NCBI RefSeq assembly: GCF_010550245.1
Contig: NZ_JAAGLU010000041.1
Span: forward strand, 37,072-101,071
DNA: 64,000 bases
Direction: 5' to 3'
From: Streptomyces sp. SID12501
GTDB taxonomy: Bacteria; Actinomycetota; Actinomycetes; Streptomycetales; Streptomycetaceae
The position numbers were made by a program, and so were the translations under genes. Positions within the stretch are counted from its first letter, which is position 1. Each line of letters opens with the position of its first letter. Of the stretch, positions 61,164-64,000 are shown in pieces. The notes under the pieces were generated by a model. It was not told where the DNA came from. It searched no databases and saw only the letters and a list, made by a program, of their open reading frames with translations.

Positions 61164-61284
61164 GCAACTCCGCAGCCGCCAGGTACGGGACGGGACATCC
61201 CGCCCACCGGACAGCCACTCCACCCACCCGCCCCCGATGCGAGGATGACCCCGGACGACGCAACCCCCGGAGGGCACCGCAACC

Positions 61285-62097
61285 ATGACCCAGAAAGTCG
61301 CAGTCCTCGGCACCGGCAAGATCGGCGAAGCCCTGCTCAGCGGAATGATCCGAGCAGGCTGGGCCCCGGCCGACCTCCTGGTCACCGCCCGCCGCCCGGA
61401 ACGAGCCGAAGAACTCCGCACCCGCTACGGAGTGACCCCGGTCACCAACCCGGAGGCGGCGAAGACCGCCGACACCCTGATCCTCACGGTCAAGCCGCAG
61501 GACATGGGCACCCTCCTCGACGAACTCGCCCCCCACGTCCCCGCCGACCGCCTGGTCATCAGCGGAGCCGCCGGCATCACCACGACCTCCATCGAGGCCC
61601 GCCTCACCACCGGCACCCCGGTCGTCCGCGTCATGACGAACACCCCGGCCCTCGTCGACGAGGCCATGTCGGTCATCTCCGCCGGCAGCCACGCCACCGC
61701 AGACCACCTCGCCCACACGGAGGAGATCTTCGGCGCCGTCGGCAAGACGCTCCGCGTCCCCGAGTCCCAGCAGGACGCCTGCACCGCCCTCTCCGGCTCC
61801 GGCCCGGCGTACTTCTTCTACCTGGTCGAAGCCATGACGGACGCCGGCATCCTGCTCGGCCTGCCCCGCGACAAGGCCCACGACCTGATCGTCCAGTCCG
61901 CGATCGGCGCCGCCGTGATGCTCCGCGACAGCGGCGAACACCCGGTGAAGCTCCGCGAGAACGTCACGTCTCCCGCGGGCACCACCATCAGCGCCATCCG
62001 CGAACTCGAGAACCACGGCGTACGAGCCGCCCTCATCGCCGCCCTCGAAGCCGCCCGCGACCGCAGCCGGGCCCTGGCCGCAGGCAACAACAACTGA
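61285..62097 (+). CDS. proC: Pyrroline-5-carboxylate reductase
   Basis: Reduces 1-pyrroline-5-carboxylate to L-proline. The NADPH-binding N-terminus VAVLGTGKIGEALLSG and the C-terminal signature LSGSGPAYFFYLVEAM, followed by TSPAGTTISAIRELE, are typical. 270 aa, usual. ATG 61285. It lies 121 bp after the permease and is convergent with trpS (18-bp gap). Confidence 0.95.
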   Translation: MTQKVAVLGTGKIGEALLSGMIRAGWAPADLLVTARRPERAEELRTRYGVTPVTNPEAAKTADTLILTVKPQDMGTLLDELAPHVPADRLVISGAAGITTTSIEARLTTGTPVVRVMTNTPALVDEAMSVISAGSHATADHLAHTEEIFGAVGKTLRVPESQQDACTALSGSGPAYFFYLVEAMTDAGILLGLPRDKAHDLIVQSAIGAAVMLRDSGEHPVKLRENVTSPAGTTISAIRELENHGVRAALIAALEAARDRSRALAAGNNN

Positions 62098-62115
62098 AGC
62101 CGACCGCCACCGCGC

Positions 62116-63153
62116 CTACCGGCCCATGTCCACGACAACCCCGGCCTCGGCCTCGGCGTGCGCAGGCAGCAGCCCGATCGCGCGATAAGCGGCATCAACG
62201 GTCGGCCGCGCGATCGCCCGCGCTCTCTCCGCCCCGTCCCGCAGCACCCCCTCCACAAACGCGGGATCCGCGCACAACTCCCTGTGCCGGTCCCGCAGGG
62301 GCCTGAGAACCTCGACCACGGCCTCCGCGACGTCCTTCTTCAGATCCCCGTACGACTGATACACACCACTCAGCTCCGACGGTTCCCCACCCGTACAGGC
62401 CGCCAGGATCTCCAGCAGATTCGCGACCCCCGGCCGCCCCTCCGGGTCGTACTCGACGTCCCGCCCGCTGTCGGTCACGGCCCGCATGACCCTCTTCCGC
62501 ACCACGTCGGGCTCGTCGAGCAGATAGACGATTCCCGGCCCGACGTCCTCGCTCTTCCCCATCTTCGACGTCGACTCCTGAAGATTCATGACCCGAGCAC
62601 CCACCGCCGGACGCGTGGCCCGCGGCACCACGAACGTATGGCCGTACCGCTGGTTGAACCGCACCGCCAGATCCCGGGTCAGCTCGACATGCTGCGTCTG
62701 GTCGTCCCCGACGGGCACCTCGTCGGCCCCGTACGCCAGGATGTCCGCCGCCATCAACACGGGATACGTCAGCAACGACAGCCGCACACTCCCACCCCGC
62801 GCCCGCTCCCGCGCCGCCTTCTCCCTGTACTGGATCATCCGCCGCATCTCCCCGTCGGACGCCACGCACTCCAGCACGTACGACAGCCGCGTGTGCTCGT
62901 CCACATGACTCTGTACGAAGACGGTGCACAGCTCCGGATCGAGCCCCGACGCCAGCAACAGCGTGGCCGCCTGCCGACTGAGCCGACGCACGCGCGCGGG
63001 ATCATGGTCAACGGTCAGCGCGTGCAGATCGACGATGCAGAACAGGGAGTCCGCCCGGTGCTGGTCCACCGCGGCCCACCGCCGCATGGCCCCCAGGTAG
63101 TTCCCCAGTGTCAGATGCCCGGTCGGCTTGATCCCACTGAAGACCCGTGTCAT
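62116..63153 (-). CDS. trpS: Tryptophanyl-tRNA synthetase, attenuator-controlled
   Basis: Charges tRNA-Trp. The HIGH-like motif is seen in GIKPTGHLTLGN and the KMSKS-like motif in ESTSKMGKSEDVG. VGDDQTQHVELTRDLAVRFN is conserved. At 345 aa it is a standard class I form. ATG 63153 has AGGAGG 11 nt upstream. Its leader contains a Trp-Trp peptide and a terminator, matching the ribosome-mediated attenuation described for trpRS1 in S. coelicolor. The second TrpRS of Streptomyces, if present, lies elsewhere. Confidence 0.95.
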   Translation of the reverse strand: MTRVFSGIKPTGHLTLGNYLGAMRRWAAVDQHRADSLFCIVDLHALTVDHDPARVRRLSRQAATLLLASGLDPELCTVFVQSHVDEHTRLSYVLECVASDGEMRRMIQYREKAARERARGGSVRLSLLTYPVLMAADILAYGADEVPVGDDQTQHVELTRDLAVRFNQRYGHTFVVPRATRPAVGARVMNLQESTSKMGKSEDVGPGIVYLLDEPDVVRKRVMRAVTDSGRDVEYDPEGRPGVANLLEILAACTGGEPSELSGVYQSYGDLKKDVAEAVVEVLRPLRDRHRELCADPAFVEGVLRDGAERARAIARPTVDAAYRAIGLLPAHAEAEAGVVVDMGR

Positions 63154-63221
63154 CTCTTCTCCACCTCCTGGTCGAGACCACCGCACCCGGTCGGCCGACC
63201 CCCTCTGGAGGGAGAAACAAG

Positions 63222-63246
63222 AACGGCCGCCGAAGCGGCGGCCGTT
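63222..63246 (-). terminator. Attenuator terminator in the trpS leader
   Basis: Arms AACGGCCGCC and GGCGGCCGTT (63222-63231, 63237-63246) with loop GAAGC (plus strand). In the transcript it is followed by CTTGTTT. The leader also has GCCGCC and GGCGGC units (63260-63285) that can pair with each other or with the terminator arm. Confidence 0.8.
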
Positions 63247-63272
63247 GAGTACATACGTGTGTACGGCCGCCG

Positions 63273-63314
63273 TCAGGCGGCCCACCACTGCTGGGTGCAC
63301 GTATGCGTAGTCAT
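63273..63314 (-). CDS. trpS leader peptide MTTHTCTQQWWAA
   Basis: A 13-codon reading frame with two adjacent Trp codons (positions 10-11) and a stop 26 bases before the terminator stem. Start ATG at 63314; it is too short for general gene finders. Ribosome stalling at the Trp pair when charged tRNA-Trp is scarce would block the 1:2 stem and let the antiterminator form, so trpS is expressed. Confidence 0.8.
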   Translation of the reverse strand: MTTHTCTQQWWAA

Positions 63315-63356
63315 CACGCCCACGAGAGTACGCCGCCGGGGCCCCCTCCGACACCG

Positions 63357-64000
63357 AGTTGACACTCTCCAGGCCCATACGTAGTGTTCTCCGAGTTGTT
63401 CGACGTGAGCGCCGACCCCGGTCGGTCCCCGGACAGCCATTCCGCAGGTACCAAGCAACGGTCGACGACCTGTCGTCGCGCCGGTGGCATGTCATTGGCA
63501 TGCGTATTTGCGAAATGAGGAATCCGCGTTCGAAAGGGCGCACCCCCCGATTGGCTCGGGAGGCAGGGAATCCGCTAAAGTCTCACTCGTCGGAACGGCC
63601 CAACAGCCGGGAAGACAAGCCCCGCTGACTGGGAATCAGGCCCGAAACGGTCTGGTAGAGTCGGACTCGCCGGAAAGGGAAACGCGAAAGCGGAAACCTG
63701 GAAAGCACCGAGGAAATCGGATACGGAAACGGTCTGGTAGAGTCGGAAACGCAAGACCGAAGGGAAAGCCCGGAGGAAAGCCCGAGAGGGTGAGTACGAA
63801 GGAAGCGTCCGTTCCTTGAGAACTCAACAGCGTGCCAAAAATCAACGCCAAGTTTGTTGATACCCCGGCTCACGGGCTTTGTCTGTGGGTTGTGGTTCCT
63901 TTGAAGTAGTAAACACAGCGAGGACGCTGTGAACGGTCGGGCTTATTCCGCTTGACTGTTCCGCTCTCGTGGTGTGACCCGATTACGGGTTGACATTCAC
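63357..64000 (+). promoter_or_regulatory. Promoter and leader region of an rRNA operon
   Basis: No protein gene. A near-consensus promoter TTGACA-17 bp-TAGTGT is at 63359-63387. TTGGCT with TAAAGT (63551-63581) is another. The block GAAACGGTCTGGTAGAGTCG is repeated at 63644 and 63726, each with TAGAGT as -10. Then come the typical actinobacterial leader TCCTTGAGAACTCAACAGCG and an AT-rich processing region. The window ends in CATTCAC, where the 16S rRNA is expected to begin. Confidence 0.8.

Noticed and set aside
63500..64000. 16S rRNA gene inside the window
   Set aside because: The window stops at or a few bases after the expected 5' end; nothing of the conserved 16S core is visible.

Overview
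The window is high-GC actinobacterial DNA, almost certainly a Streptomyces chromosome. The evidence is strong third-position GC bias, many GTG starts, ATGA/GTGA stop-start overlaps, and marker loci: an Lsr2 gene, a sigE-cseABC operon, ClpC with a ClgR-type operator, and the tilS-hpt-ftsH-folE block. The gene order fits what I remember of the core chromosome of S. coelicolor; I could not check this by search. Most of the content is conserved housekeeping, with a few small mobile or regulatory oddities.

Layout. 1-10.9 kb: end of a DUF2342 metalloprotease, then tilS, hpt, ftsH and folE on the plus strand. A minus-strand folate operon follows (folP, an NTF2-like gene, folB, folK, a DUF3180 membrane protein), with an MprF-like gene beside it. 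11-20 kb: an esterase, a repetitive coiled-coil membrane protein, two PH-domain membrane proteins, an isolated nuoD next to an NDUFAF7/MidA-type methyltransferase, and a NarL-type two-component pair. 20-21 kb: a decayed ArsR-type regulator gene ending at what looks like the right end of an IS200/IS605-type element. 21-31 kb: a threonine-aldolase-like lyase, then DUF2520-panC-nadB-nadC-coaX (pantothenate, NAD and CoA supply). nadB carries an in-frame MITE-like insertion. Small proteins, a BlaI-type regulator, a GNAT and lsr2 follow.

31-42.5 kb: clpC, a secreted HAD phosphatase, an M23 peptidase behind a structured leader, a TetR/MFS efflux pair with operators, and the cell-envelope stress operon sigE-cseA-cseB-cseC. 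42.8-50.5 kb: mutY, a Ser/Gly-rich anchored protein, radA-disA (repair and c-di-AMP), a large fusion of sigma-like, zinc-finger, membrane and BACON parts, and a Cys-rich unknown. 50.5-57.4 kb: a Ppx/GppA phosphatase, a TIM-barrel isomerase, a TetR regulator, ilvD, and a Ser/Thr kinase with a PQQ-type propeller. 57.5-64 kb: an SH3-type small protein, a membrane protein, a methyltransferase, an ABC-2 exporter with an AT-rich palindrome over its start, proC, and trpS behind a Trp-Trp leader-peptide attenuator. The window ends in the multi-promoter leader of an rRNA operon, stopping at or just before the 16S 5' end.

Themes. Several loci concern the envelope (SigE-CseABC, M23, MprF-like, HAD phosphatase, kinase). 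DisA makes c-di-AMP, which in Streptomyces controls some cell-wall hydrolases. Cofactor biosynthesis (folate, NAD, CoA) is packed into translationally coupled runs. No CRISPR array, tRNA gene, phage or biosynthetic cluster was seen.
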